A DNA stretch of 30,466 nucleotides from CAYZSU01 sp964480565. GTDB taxonomy: Bacteria > UBA10199 > 2-02-FULL-44-16 > JAAZCA01. Location of the stretch: positions 1-30,466 of the forward strand of contig CAYZSU010000026.1 in the NCBI GenBank assembly GCA_964480565.1, in the 5' to 3' direction. Of the stretch, positions 23,640 through 30,466 are shown piece after piece. A program made the translations under genes and the position numbers. Each line of letters opens with the position of its first letter. The stretch's first letter is position 1. The notes beneath the pieces were generated by a model. The model was not told the origin of the DNA and did not search any database. It saw only the letters and a program-made list of their open reading frames with translations.

Positions 23640-24488
23640 ATGGTCAAAGTGATTTCTGCAATTATCATGGGTATTGGTATTGTCTCTGGCGTGTGGTTAT
23701 TGCCTTTGTGGGCATTTGCTGCATTGGTTATTGTCATGACTTTAATCGGTGCTATGGAATGGGTACGGATGTTTCTAAGCGATACTATTGAACGGGCGAC
23801 ATCTGTTTTCTTTATTTTTATATTGGTGATCGTTCATTATCTATCCAGCATGCCATGTGCGAACTCATGTAAATTAATTTCAAATACAGGAATACACAGC
23901 ATTACAGGTCTTTTACCTTTTTTATTTTTCATCCTGTGCATGATATTTATGTACCGAACAAAACAATTGTCAGGAGTTGCAGAACGGATTGGCTGTGCAA
24001 GTATGGGGCTGATCTATTTGGGAATTTGTTTTCCTTTCTGGATTCACATTCGAACTCTAGGAGATATGGGCAATGCCTATGTGCTAATGGCCTTAATTCC
24101 AGCATTTCTATGTGATACAGTGGCCTATATTTTTGGCAAATTAATAGGTAAACGCAAATTTGCACCCATGGTCAGTCCCAATAAAACCTGGGCTGGCTAT
24201 GTGGGCGCACTTTTAGGTGCCATTATTGGTGTAATGGGAATTCGCTTCTTGCTCTTGCCTGACTTTAGTTTATTGTTTTCAGTTTTATTAATTCTGGCAA
24301 TTTGGATTGTGTCACCTCTAGGTGATTTAATTGAGTCCATGTTTAAACGCAGTTGCAATGTTAAGGATTCCGGATCATTAATTCCCGGTCATGGTGGTAT
24401 TTTAGATCGCTTGGATGCGCTTATTTTTACAGCACCTGTGACATATTATATTTTTGTTTGGGCACAGTTAGTTGCACGTTCAAGTTAA
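23640..24488 (+). CDS. cdsA: phosphatidate cytidylyltransferase (CDP-diglyceride synthase)
   Basis: Integral membrane enzyme making CDP-diacylglycerol from phosphatidic acid and CTP, the branch point for phospholipids. The 282 residues have about seven to eight hydrophobic helices. The C-terminal signature is complete: SMFKRSCNVKDSG followed by IPGHGGILDRLD, with the S-x-x-K-R, K-D and H-G-G-x-x-D-R-x-D residues. A TTGGAGG ribosome site is at 23629-23635. An 81-base gap separates it from uppS. Confidence 0.95.
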   Translation: MVKVISAIIMGIGIVSGVWLLPLWAFAALVIVMTLIGAMEWVRMFLSDTIERATSVFFIFILVIVHYLSSMPCANSCKLISNTGIHSITGLLPFLFFILCMIFMYRTKQLSGVAERIGCASMGLIYLGICFPFWIHIRTLGDMGNAYVLMALIPAFLCDTVAYIFGKLIGKRKFAPMVSPNKTWAGYVGALLGAIIGVMGIRFLLLPDFSLLFSVLLILAIWIVSPLGDLIESMFKRSCNVKDSGSLIPGHGGILDRLDALIFTAPVTYYIFVWAQLVARSS

Positions 24489-24509
24489 CGATATTTAATA
24501 TAAAAAAGA

Positions 24510-24676
24510 TAACTGGTCAGCGTATTTTGTACAAATATCACGCAAAGACTGTCACCATCGGACTTGATCCGATGGTCTAGAAAACGATTATTATTTCTGG
24601 TTCGTCGGATCAAGTCAGACGATGACAAGCCTAGACGGGATTAGAGACAAAACCCATCAAACACGCTGACCAGTTA
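24510..24676. mobile_element. 167-bp MITE-like element with 14-bp inverted ends and probable target duplication
   Basis: TAACTGGTCAGCGT at 24510-24523 and its perfect reverse complement ACGCTGACCAGTTA at 24663-24676 bound a non-coding segment. The 9 bases TAAAAAAGA occur immediately left (24501-24509) and, after one extra C, right (24678-24686), as expected of a target-site duplication. A 78-bp repeat (24550-24627) lies inside. The element fills most of the cdsA-dxr gap. Confidence 0.7.
24550..24627. repeat. 78-bp palindromic intergenic element, copy 2
   Basis: Starts TGTCACCATCGGACTTGATC and ends GACGATGACA, with imperfect inverted arms of about 25 bases around an AT-rich centre (AAAACGATTATTATTT). 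Length and ends equal copy 1 at 6894-6971, and the centre resembles the 86-bp tandem unit at 5436-5676. Confidence 0.8.
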
Positions 24677-24704
24677 CTAAAAAAGATTTATTGGAGTTTG
24701 TACA

Positions 24705-25856
24705 ATGAAATCAATTTCAATTTTAGGTAGCACTGGATCTATTGGAACTTCCACATTGGATGTGATCAATCGTCATCCAGATAAGTATCAAGTGCTAGGG
24801 TTAGCAGCGGGTCGTAATGTAGAATTACTTGCAATGCAAGTTGCACAATTTAAACCCTCTATTGTATCGGTTGCCGATCAATGCCATGCAGAGCAATTAA
24901 GGGGTATGCTTGGAAACAATACTCCAAAAATTGTTTATGGTGTGGGTGGTGCCAAACAAGTGGCAAGTATCTCAGAAGTGGATACAGTGGTGTCAGCTAT
25001 TGTGGGTGCTGCGGGGTTAGAGCCCACAGTTGCTGCAATTAAAGCAAAAAAAACTATTGCACTTGCTAATAAAGAAACCATGGTCATTGCAGGTCACTTA
25101 ATATCCAAGTTAGCCCATGAAAATCAAGTGACCATTTTACCTGTGGACAGTGAGCATTCTGCTATTTTTCAATCTATGGAAGGCCATGACCATCAGGGCA
25201 TCAGGCGAATTTTGCTGACCGCATCAGGAGGCCCTTTTCGCTCTCATTCAAAGGATGATATTGATAGTGCCACGCCTGTACAGGCATTAAATCATCCACG
25301 TTGGGATATGGGTGCAAAGATTACAATTGACTCTGCAAGTATGATGAATAAAGGGTTGGAAGTTATTGAAGCCAAATGGTTGTTCAATATTGGTGTTGCT
25401 AATATTGATGTGGTCGTTCATCCACAAAGTATTATTCATTCCATGGTTGAATATCAGGATAGCTGTGTGATGGCTCAGCTGGGTGAACCGGATATGCGTG
25501 CACCAATTGCATATGCATTAGCATATCCACATCGTATTGAAAGCGGTGTGCCATTTTTGGACTTAATTAGCGCACAAACATTGACTTTTGAGTCACCGGA
25601 TGTCAATCGTTTCCCTTGCTTGCAGCTGGCTTATGATGCAATAAAAATAGGGCAAACCATGCCTGCAGTACTAAATGCAGCCAATGAAATAGCAGTAGAT
25701 GCATTTTTAAACGAACGTATTTGTTTTGGTGATATTGCGCGTATTGTGGAACAGACAATGCAGGCGCATCAACCATACAATTACTCATCTATCGCTGATG
25801 TCCTAGATGCCGATGTATGGGCACGGACGTCGGCAAGTAAACTTATCAATATATAA
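24705..25856 (+). CDS. dxr: 1-deoxy-D-xylulose 5-phosphate reductoisomerase
   Basis: Makes 2-C-methyl-D-erythritol 4-phosphate, the committed step of the MEP isoprenoid pathway that supplies UppS. The 383 residues show the NADPH-binding GSTGSIGTSTLDVI at the N-terminus, LANKETMV, the metal-binding PVDSEHSAIFQ, TASGGPF, and MGAKITIDSASMMNKGLE followed by HPQSIIHSMVEY. A GGAG ribosome site lies at 24693-24696. rseP follows after 17 bases, so they are probably co-transcribed. Confidence 0.97.
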   Translation: MKSISILGSTGSIGTSTLDVINRHPDKYQVLGLAAGRNVELLAMQVAQFKPSIVSVADQCHAEQLRGMLGNNTPKIVYGVGGAKQVASISEVDTVVSAIVGAAGLEPTVAAIKAKKTIALANKETMVIAGHLISKLAHENQVTILPVDSEHSAIFQSMEGHDHQGIRRILLTASGGPFRSHSKDDIDSATPVQALNHPRWDMGAKITIDSASMMNKGLEVIEAKWLFNIGVANIDVVVHPQSIIHSMVEYQDSCVMAQLGEPDMRAPIAYALAYPHRIESGVPFLDLISAQTLTFESPDVNRFPCLQLAYDAIKIGQTMPAVLNAANEIAVDAFLNERICFGDIARIVEQTMQAHQPYNYSSIADVLDADVWARTSASKLINI

Positions 25857-25873
25857 TATAAGGGTAATGCACT

Positions 25874-27226
25874 ATGACAATTTTCTATTTTTTATTTACG
25901 CTGGGTGTTTTAATTTTCATTCATGAACTGGGCCATTTTGTGGTGGCCAAATTATCTGGCGTGCGTGTGGAGGCCTTTTCACTGGGGTTTGGTCCACGTC
26001 TTTTTGGTTTTAAAAGAGGGGATACGGATTACAGAATTTCATTATTTCCCTTGGGTGGTTATGTGAAAATGTTGGGTGAGGATCCAGCCGATGATGGCGC
26101 AAAACAGCAGGATTCATTTTCCGCACAAAGTGTATGGAAGCGTGCGGCCATTGCGGCATTTGGTCCAATTATGAACATTGTACTATGTGTTATTCTAATG
26201 CCCATTGTATTTATGGTCGGCCGCATGCAGCCGGAATATTTGCAAAAAGCACCTGTTGTCAGTGGTATAAAATCTGAATCACCCGCACAAACGATGGGTT
26301 TTAAAGTGGGCGATAAAATTATTCGGATTAATGATCATGATGCATCCAATTGGGAAGATGTAATGAATATAGTTCTTATGCGTCCCAATGATGCTGTGAC
26401 AATTACAATCGAACGCAAGGGACTTATTCAGGAATTAACAGGAACCACTGGTGAATTAAAAAGTATTAAGGGTGGGTATTTAGGTATAGAACCCATGTTT
26501 AATGTTGAAGACCATGCCTCTGTGGACGGATTAAGCAATGATGGCCCTGCGAAAAAGGCAGGTATTGAAGTGGGCGATATTGTTGTGTCCTATGCAGGTA
26601 GCGTCATAAATAATTTTATGGATTTGGCGGCCAAGGTGAATGAAGTGGGCGGAAAAGAATCGCGCATTCGAATTAAACGCGGTAATTCATCTGTTACAAA
26701 AACGATCACTCCTGTTTATAATGAAGGGCTTGGACGATGGTTGTTGGGTGTAACGCATCAAAGCCAAAGTGTGGGACCACAAATACTTCGCCATTATGGT
26801 TTTGCTGAATCACTGTCTTTGGGTATGAAAGAAGTGGGTAAGTTAACTGGACTTACATTTGATGTACTCAAACGCTTGGTGACTTTAAAGCTGTCATATA
26901 AATCACTCGGTGGACCAGTGATTATCGCAAAGGTATCTGCCCAGGCAGCCAAACAAGGCTTGGGAGATTATTTATATTTTATGGCCTTTTTAAGTATCCA
27001 ATTGGCTATTTTGAACTTACTTCCTATTCCAGTGCTTGATGGTGGACACTTGATGTTCTTGGCCATTGAAAAGATCAAAGGCTCACCGGTTAATGAAAAA
27101 TTTGTATCCATTGTATCGCAGGTGGGATTTATTCTACTTATGGGAATGATGGTACTTATTACAATCAAAGATGTGGAGCAAATGTGGGGTGTGAGCCAAT
27201 ATGTTAAGCAATTGTTTGGGAATTGA
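25874..27226 (+). CDS. rseP: RIP zinc metalloprotease RseP (site-2 protease)
   Basis: Intramembrane protease that cleaves anti-sigma factors and remnant signal peptides. The zinc motif H17-E18-x-x-H21 is in the first membrane helix, and the third ligand region NLLPIPVLDGGH has Asp389 near the C-terminus. Two PDZ domains (about 120-195 and 205-290) lie between the membrane helices, as in E. coli RseP; length is 450. The protein ends next to the tsaB start. Confidence 0.96.
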   Translation: MTIFYFLFTLGVLIFIHELGHFVVAKLSGVRVEAFSLGFGPRLFGFKRGDTDYRISLFPLGGYVKMLGEDPADDGAKQQDSFSAQSVWKRAAIAAFGPIMNIVLCVILMPIVFMVGRMQPEYLQKAPVVSGIKSESPAQTMGFKVGDKIIRINDHDASNWEDVMNIVLMRPNDAVTITIERKGLIQELTGTTGELKSIKGGYLGIEPMFNVEDHASVDGLSNDGPAKKAGIEVGDIVVSYAGSVINNFMDLAAKVNEVGGKESRIRIKRGNSSVTKTITPVYNEGLGRWLLGVTHQSQSVGPQILRHYGFAESLSLGMKEVGKLTGLTFDVLKRLVTLKLSYKSLGGPVIIAKVSAQAAKQGLGDYLYFMAFLSIQLAILNLLPIPVLDGGHLMFLAIEKIKGSPVNEKFVSIVSQVGFILLMGMMVLITIKDVEQMWGVSQYVKQLFGN

Positions 27227-27238
27227 TTGGATAGCCAT

Positions 27239-27922
27239 ATGAATTTTCTAGGCATTGATACCACATCGCGCATGGGATCCATTGCACTTTGTCAGGATGA
27301 TCATCTGATCATGCAGGAGCAGCAGGGTGTTGTTGGCAATCATACCTCGCGACTATTAACTAGTATTGATCACTTGTTAAGAACAGCCGATTGGAAAAAA
27401 AACGACATTGATGCCATTGCAGTGGCCATTGGTCCGGGATCATTTACAGGATTGCGCGTTGGTTTGGCCACGGCCAAGGGTATGGCATTTGCCTTGAATT
27501 GTTCTTTGATCGGTATTTCATCATTAAAATCTCTGGCATTTAATGCACGTTGTTTTACAGGGAAAGTAGTGAGTATTATTGATGCGCGGCGAAAAGAAAT
27601 CTATGCGGCAGGCTATGAATTCAAAGATCACTCCCTAGTAAAGACGTGTTTGGATGAATGCGTGCATTGCCCAAAAAAATTAGCAGATAAACTAAATTCT
27701 TGGAATGACAATGTATTATTAGTCGGTGATGGGGCACTCGCATATGCGGATATATTTTCGACTATAAACGATCGCATAGCCATTGCGAGTCCATCCATGG
27801 CATTGCCTCAAGCCTATCAACTTATTCAAATTGCCAGGGAGTCAGATGAATACAGTGATTTATGCGCATTAGCTCCAAATTATATTCGGCAATCGGATGC
27901 AGAAATTGGATTTAAAGGTTAG
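27239..27922 (+). CDS. tsaB: tRNA threonylcarbamoyladenosine biosynthesis protein TsaB
   Basis: Partner of TsaD and TsaE in making the t6A base next to tRNA anticodons. The start is the ATG at 27239, giving MNFLGIDTTSRMGSIAL at the N-terminus as in the ASKHA family; an in-frame TTG at 27227 is less likely. GPGSFTGLRVGLATAKG is the characteristic TsaB motif. The 227 residues are typical. It lies immediately after rseP with only a weak ribosome site. Confidence 0.94.
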   Translation: MNFLGIDTTSRMGSIALCQDDHLIMQEQQGVVGNHTSRLLTSIDHLLRTADWKKNDIDAIAVAIGPGSFTGLRVGLATAKGMAFALNCSLIGISSLKSLAFNARCFTGKVVSIIDARRKEIYAAGYEFKDHSLVKTCLDECVHCPKKLADKLNSWNDNVLLVGDGALAYADIFSTINDRIAIASPSMALPQAYQLIQIARESDEYSDLCALAPNYIRQSDAEIGFKG

Positions 27923-27934
27923 AAGGAGATCTAT

Positions 27935-28513
27935 ATGGAATTGTTTTTTGCGTGTTTTATTCCAATTTTTATAGCTATGGATCCCATCGGCATTGTGCCG
28001 TTATTTTTATCGCTCACAGAGGGTATGAACAGTCGTGCCAGGCGTAGAGCTGTAATATTAACTATGTTGACCAGCTTGATTGGATCATTGGTATTCTTAT
28101 TTGTAGGAAAGGGAATATTTGCATTTATCGGTATTTCTGTGAATGATTTTAAAATTGCAGGTGGTGTTATTCTATTGCTGATCGCATTGGATATGGTATT
28201 GACTGGAAAAGAGCGTGAGGAACATTGGGATCGTTCTGTTGGCGTGGTACCTCTGGGCATTCCACTCATTGTGGGGCCTGCGCTAATTACCACATTATTA
28301 ATTCTGACGGATACGCATACTGTTCATTGGGTGCTTGCTGCACTTCTCGCAAATTTGGCGATTTTGGCATTTGTATTGGCCTATAGTCGCTATATTTCAC
28401 GAATATTGGGCGTGGGTGGAATGACAGCTTTTGGTAAAATCATTGGCCTGTTTTTAGCTGCCATTGCAGTGATGATGATTCGCGTGGGTATTCAGGGCGC
28501 ATTTGGTTTATAG
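27935..28513 (+). CDS. MarC-family integral membrane protein
   Basis: Membrane protein of 192 residues with about six hydrophobic helices and family hallmarks: FIAMDPIGIVPLFLSLT near the start, a central GGVILLLIALDM, VPLGIPLIVGPALITTLL, and a closing FLAAIAVMMIRVGI. The MarC/UPF0056 family has no settled function; a role in antibiotic resistance was proposed and disputed, and neutral amino-acid transport was suggested for an archaeal member. A strong AGAAGGAGA ribosome site is at 27921-27929. It is the last gene of the rightward run and converges with the next gene, 9 bases apart. Confidence 0.92.
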   Translation: MELFFACFIPIFIAMDPIGIVPLFLSLTEGMNSRARRRAVILTMLTSLIGSLVFLFVGKGIFAFIGISVNDFKIAGGVILLLIALDMVLTGKEREEHWDRSVGVVPLGIPLIVGPALITTLLILTDTHTVHWVLAALLANLAILAFVLAYSRYISRILGVGGMTAFGKIIGLFLAAIAVMMIRVGIQGAFGL

Positions 28514-28522
28514 GTTATTTCG

Positions 28523-30466
28523 TCACTTTTTTCGCCTGATAATCAAACTCATTAATACACTTACAATCATATAATAGTGCATTGCAAATGCACTATGTGG
28601 CATGAGTTGGCAGCCATCATAAAATCCATCTGTATTGGCCAAAGGGGCTGGAATGTCTTCGGATGAATTTGGATCTGTTACTGGATCGATTGGCGCTGCA
28701 GGATCTGGGACAAATGGAAGATCTTCTTCTGGTGGGTCACAGAGTGTTGTGGAACAATCACTGGGATCGTCATTGTCATCACCAGGCGTTTCAGGATCAA
28801 CATTTTCTGAAAGTTGTTCCTCTGGATCATCTTCATCTGCATCTTCCTGCTGTTCACGATTTTGCGGCAATCGCTCTGCAATTAATTCCTCAAGTCTACG
28901 CTCTTGCATGGGATCGGATTCTTCTTCAGGCAAATATATTCCTTGTATGACAAGTTCATTACTAAATGTTGTTCCTGCAGGAATAGTCATTAATGAAGTA
29001 ATTTTTTTTTCATATGGAATTGATGGACTTTGTGCATGGGAGCTCATAAATTCGCTAACTTTCATATGGTTTTCGCTTAGCGGTCGATCAGAAAAGACGA
29101 CGTATTTATATCCCTCATACGCATGGGTGACCGCTAACATAAGTGCTATCTGACCAGTTTCTGGAAGACTTGATTTTAGTAATGTGCATGTCAGGATATG
29201 CTGATCATCTTGCTTTGAATAGGAGCATTTATCGGGAAATTTTTGTGTTCCAACTCGTATTACTGTTTTCTTCAAAGCATTGCTTAATGTGATTTCGCGA
29301 TCAGCTTCATCAAATTGGTCTAGCCATCCATTAAAGTAAACCCTTTTACCTAAAGAACTATCGCTATCTAATTCGATCGGAACTGATATTTGAAGATAGG
29401 AATGTAGTTCATGTATTGTATATGATTCTATTGATTCAGGGAAAATAAATTCTGGAATGACCATAGCTATAATATCTACGTCCTCTATAGTTTTTTCATC
29501 CTTTATAAAGGGAAATAAACATGTTTCTGGGTTAGGGATAATAGTGGGATTATTCAAGCAATTGTGTAATCCCTGGTGATCATATGTATATAGAGTGTGT
29601 AATTGAATATCATTATCTTGCCAAGCTTTAGCTATAGATGGCATAAACATTAAAATGCATATGGCAATGAATAGGCTTTTTAGTTTCATCGATATTTTCA
29701 TGCCTATGTAAATGACAATCATCATTCCGACGAATAAGAGCCATGATGGAGTATGCGATTGCGTTGCAAGTTGACATCCTCCTGCATCGCTAAGGACATC
29801 GACAGATCCTGGTTCGCCCTGTATGTTTCCAGGTGATGGGTGTTGCCCAGGGACCAAAGGCATTGGTCCTGTAGTTCCAGTATTATCACTTGGTTGTTGC
29901 ATGACTTCATTGGGGCATCCATCCTCAATGCCATCCAAAGGATTATCATCATTATCCCATACTTCTGATTCTTCTGGGCAGGCATCATTGGTATCAATGA
30001 TATCATCCTGATCATAATCATTGGATAATGATATCTGAGCATCTTTGGCATTAAATTTAGGGCTTAGCCAAAATAATGAAGGTATCTTTGTAATGTTATC
30101 ATTGACATCTTTTACCGTAGCTGAAAATGCAGGCCAGAGTCTAATAATAAAATCATCTTCGTAGGGAAATGTGCCTTGATCAAATGGAATTTCGCATTTC
30201 ATTCGATGTGTACCTACATTAACAACAATACAATCAACATTTTCACTATGTGTTGTCGAATCATGTAATTTCGAATGAAATGGAATCGGTCGTTTCTTTT
30301 GCAGATATTCTTCGATGGGGATATCATTGATTTTCGTTACAAACTTAACGCTTTCATGAGAATATTGAAATTCAATCCAAAGATATTCAGAATCATTATT
30401 CTGTATGTAACTTAATGCATAAGCATCAATATTAGGTGGAAATGGCGTGACTTTATCAGGATCGCA
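28523..30466 (-). CDS. large exported protein, partial; two secreted modules with GCQL C-terminal tails in one frame
   Basis: The frame is open to the right edge, so the N-terminus is missing; at least 647 residues are present. Module A (window edge to about 29690) has Ca-binding-like Asp-rich thrombospondin type 3 segments (DYDQDDIIDTNDACP), a Pro/Gly linker, then GGCQL, a hydrophobic helix and Lys residues. It runs without stop into MKLKSLFIAICILMF..., which looks like a signal peptide with an AKA|W cleavage site, beginning module B at 29689. Module B has a Cys-containing domain, an acidic linker (many Asp/Glu, about 28650-28900) and again GCQL, a hydrophobic helix and RRKK at the end. Such tails resemble MYXO-CTERM sorting signals. 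No enzymatic domain is recognised. Confidence 0.8.
   Translation of the reverse strand, partial: CDPDKVTPFPPNIDAYALSYIQNNDSEYLWIEFQYSHESVKFVTKINDIPIEEYLQKKRPIPFHSKLHDSTTHSENVDCIVVNVGTHRMKCEIPFDQGTFPYEDDFIIRLWPAFSATVKDVNDNITKIPSLFWLSPKFNAKDAQISLSNDYDQDDIIDTNDACPEESEVWDNDDNPLDGIEDGCPNEVMQQPSDNTGTTGPMPLVPGQHPSPGNIQGEPGSVDVLSDAGGCQLATQSHTPSWLLFVGMMIVIYIGMKISMKLKSLFIAICILMFMPSIAKAWQDNDIQLHTLYTYDHQGLHNCLNNPTIIPNPETCLFPFIKDEKTIEDVDIIAMVIPEFIFPESIESYTIHELHSYLQISVPIELDSDSSLGKRVYFNGWLDQFDEADREITLSNALKKTVIRVGTQKFPDKCSYSKQDDQHILTCTLLKSSLPETGQIALMLAVTHAYEGYKYVVFSDRPLSENHMKVSEFMSSHAQSPSIPYEKKITSLMTIPAGTTFSNELVIQGIYLPEEESDPMQERRLEELIAERLPQNREQQEDADEDDPEEQLSENVDPETPGDDNDDPSDCSTTLCDPPEEDLPFVPDPAAPIDPVTDPNSSEDIPAPLANTDGFYDGCQLMPHSAFAMHYYMIVSVLMSLIIRRKK
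29686..29689 (-). other. internal start of module B overlapping an out-of-frame TGA
   Basis: On the minus strand the Met of the signal-peptide-like segment is at 29689-29687, and its ATGA contains a TGA in another frame. This is the usual stop/start overlap of two coupled genes, but module A arrives in the same frame as B and misses that TGA. It marks the joint of a possible fusion or of a one-base indel in module A. Confidence 0.45.

Noticed and set aside
28514..28522. Bidirectional terminator between marC-family gene and the convergent gene
   Set aside because: A short T-run is present but no stem pairs across it.
28635..29153. Ser/Gly-rich plus-strand frame
   Set aside because: Shadow of the acidic, Asp/Glu-rich linker of the minus-strand gene.

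Overview
The window is bacterial chromosome: a conserved housekeeping backbone (smc, ftsY, carA-carB, rpsB-tsf-pyrH-frr-uppS-cdsA-dxr-rseP-tsaB) interrupted by a much more AT-rich accessory island at about 6990-15100. By hand count, 8581-8640 in the island has 16 G+C of 60, against 28 of 60 at 17221-17280 in carB. The smc-ftsY pair, the rpsB-to-tsaB gene order and the GCQL-plus-hydrophobic-plus-basic C-terminal tails (MYXO-CTERM-like) fit a low-GC member of the former Deltaproteobacteria (Bdellovibrionota or Myxococcota type). This placement is inferred from gene order and family memory and is not secure.

Layout. 1-300: a remnant of an IS5-type transposase. 417-1613: a secreted lipoprotein with beta-propeller repeats. 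1827-6736: smc and ftsY, separated by an 86-bp tandem repeat. 7010-10207: the most interesting locus, a repressor (minus strand) divergent from an apparent operon of a radical SAM/SPASM enzyme, a short-chain dehydrogenase and a 120-residue peptide whose C-terminus is a Cys-Ala-Thr repeat. This looks like a RiPP (ribosomally made, post-translationally modified peptide) cluster. Three TACGTA-centred palindromes lie in the divergent intergenic region, one on the -10 of a good promoter. 10556-12864: two convergent exported-protein genes, a membrane-anchored HExxH metalloprotease and a secreted transglutaminase-fold protein, which may or may not belong to the RiPP locus. 13282-14768: an AbiE-type (type IV) toxin-antitoxin pair with a palindromic operator and an apparently leaderless start, bracketed by 39-bp inverted repeats. 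15192-19471: carA-carB of the type seen in eukaryotic CAD and in Bacteroidetes. 19663-27922: translation, phospholipid, isoprenoid and envelope-protease genes in one direction. 27935-28513: a MarC-family membrane protein. 28523-30466: a convergent large exported protein that runs off the right edge and looks like two secreted proteins joined in frame.

Small palindromic and MITE-like repeats are common between genes. Two are exactly 78 bp with TGTCA...TGACA ends; one of these is nested in a 167-bp inverted-repeat element with a probable target duplication. No rRNA, tRNA or CRISPR array was found.

How the genes work together. In the RiPP model the repressor silences the operon, the radical SAM enzyme (perhaps with the dehydrogenase) modifies the Cys-rich core, and a protease removes the leader. 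No transporter gene is visible in the window, so export and function are open.
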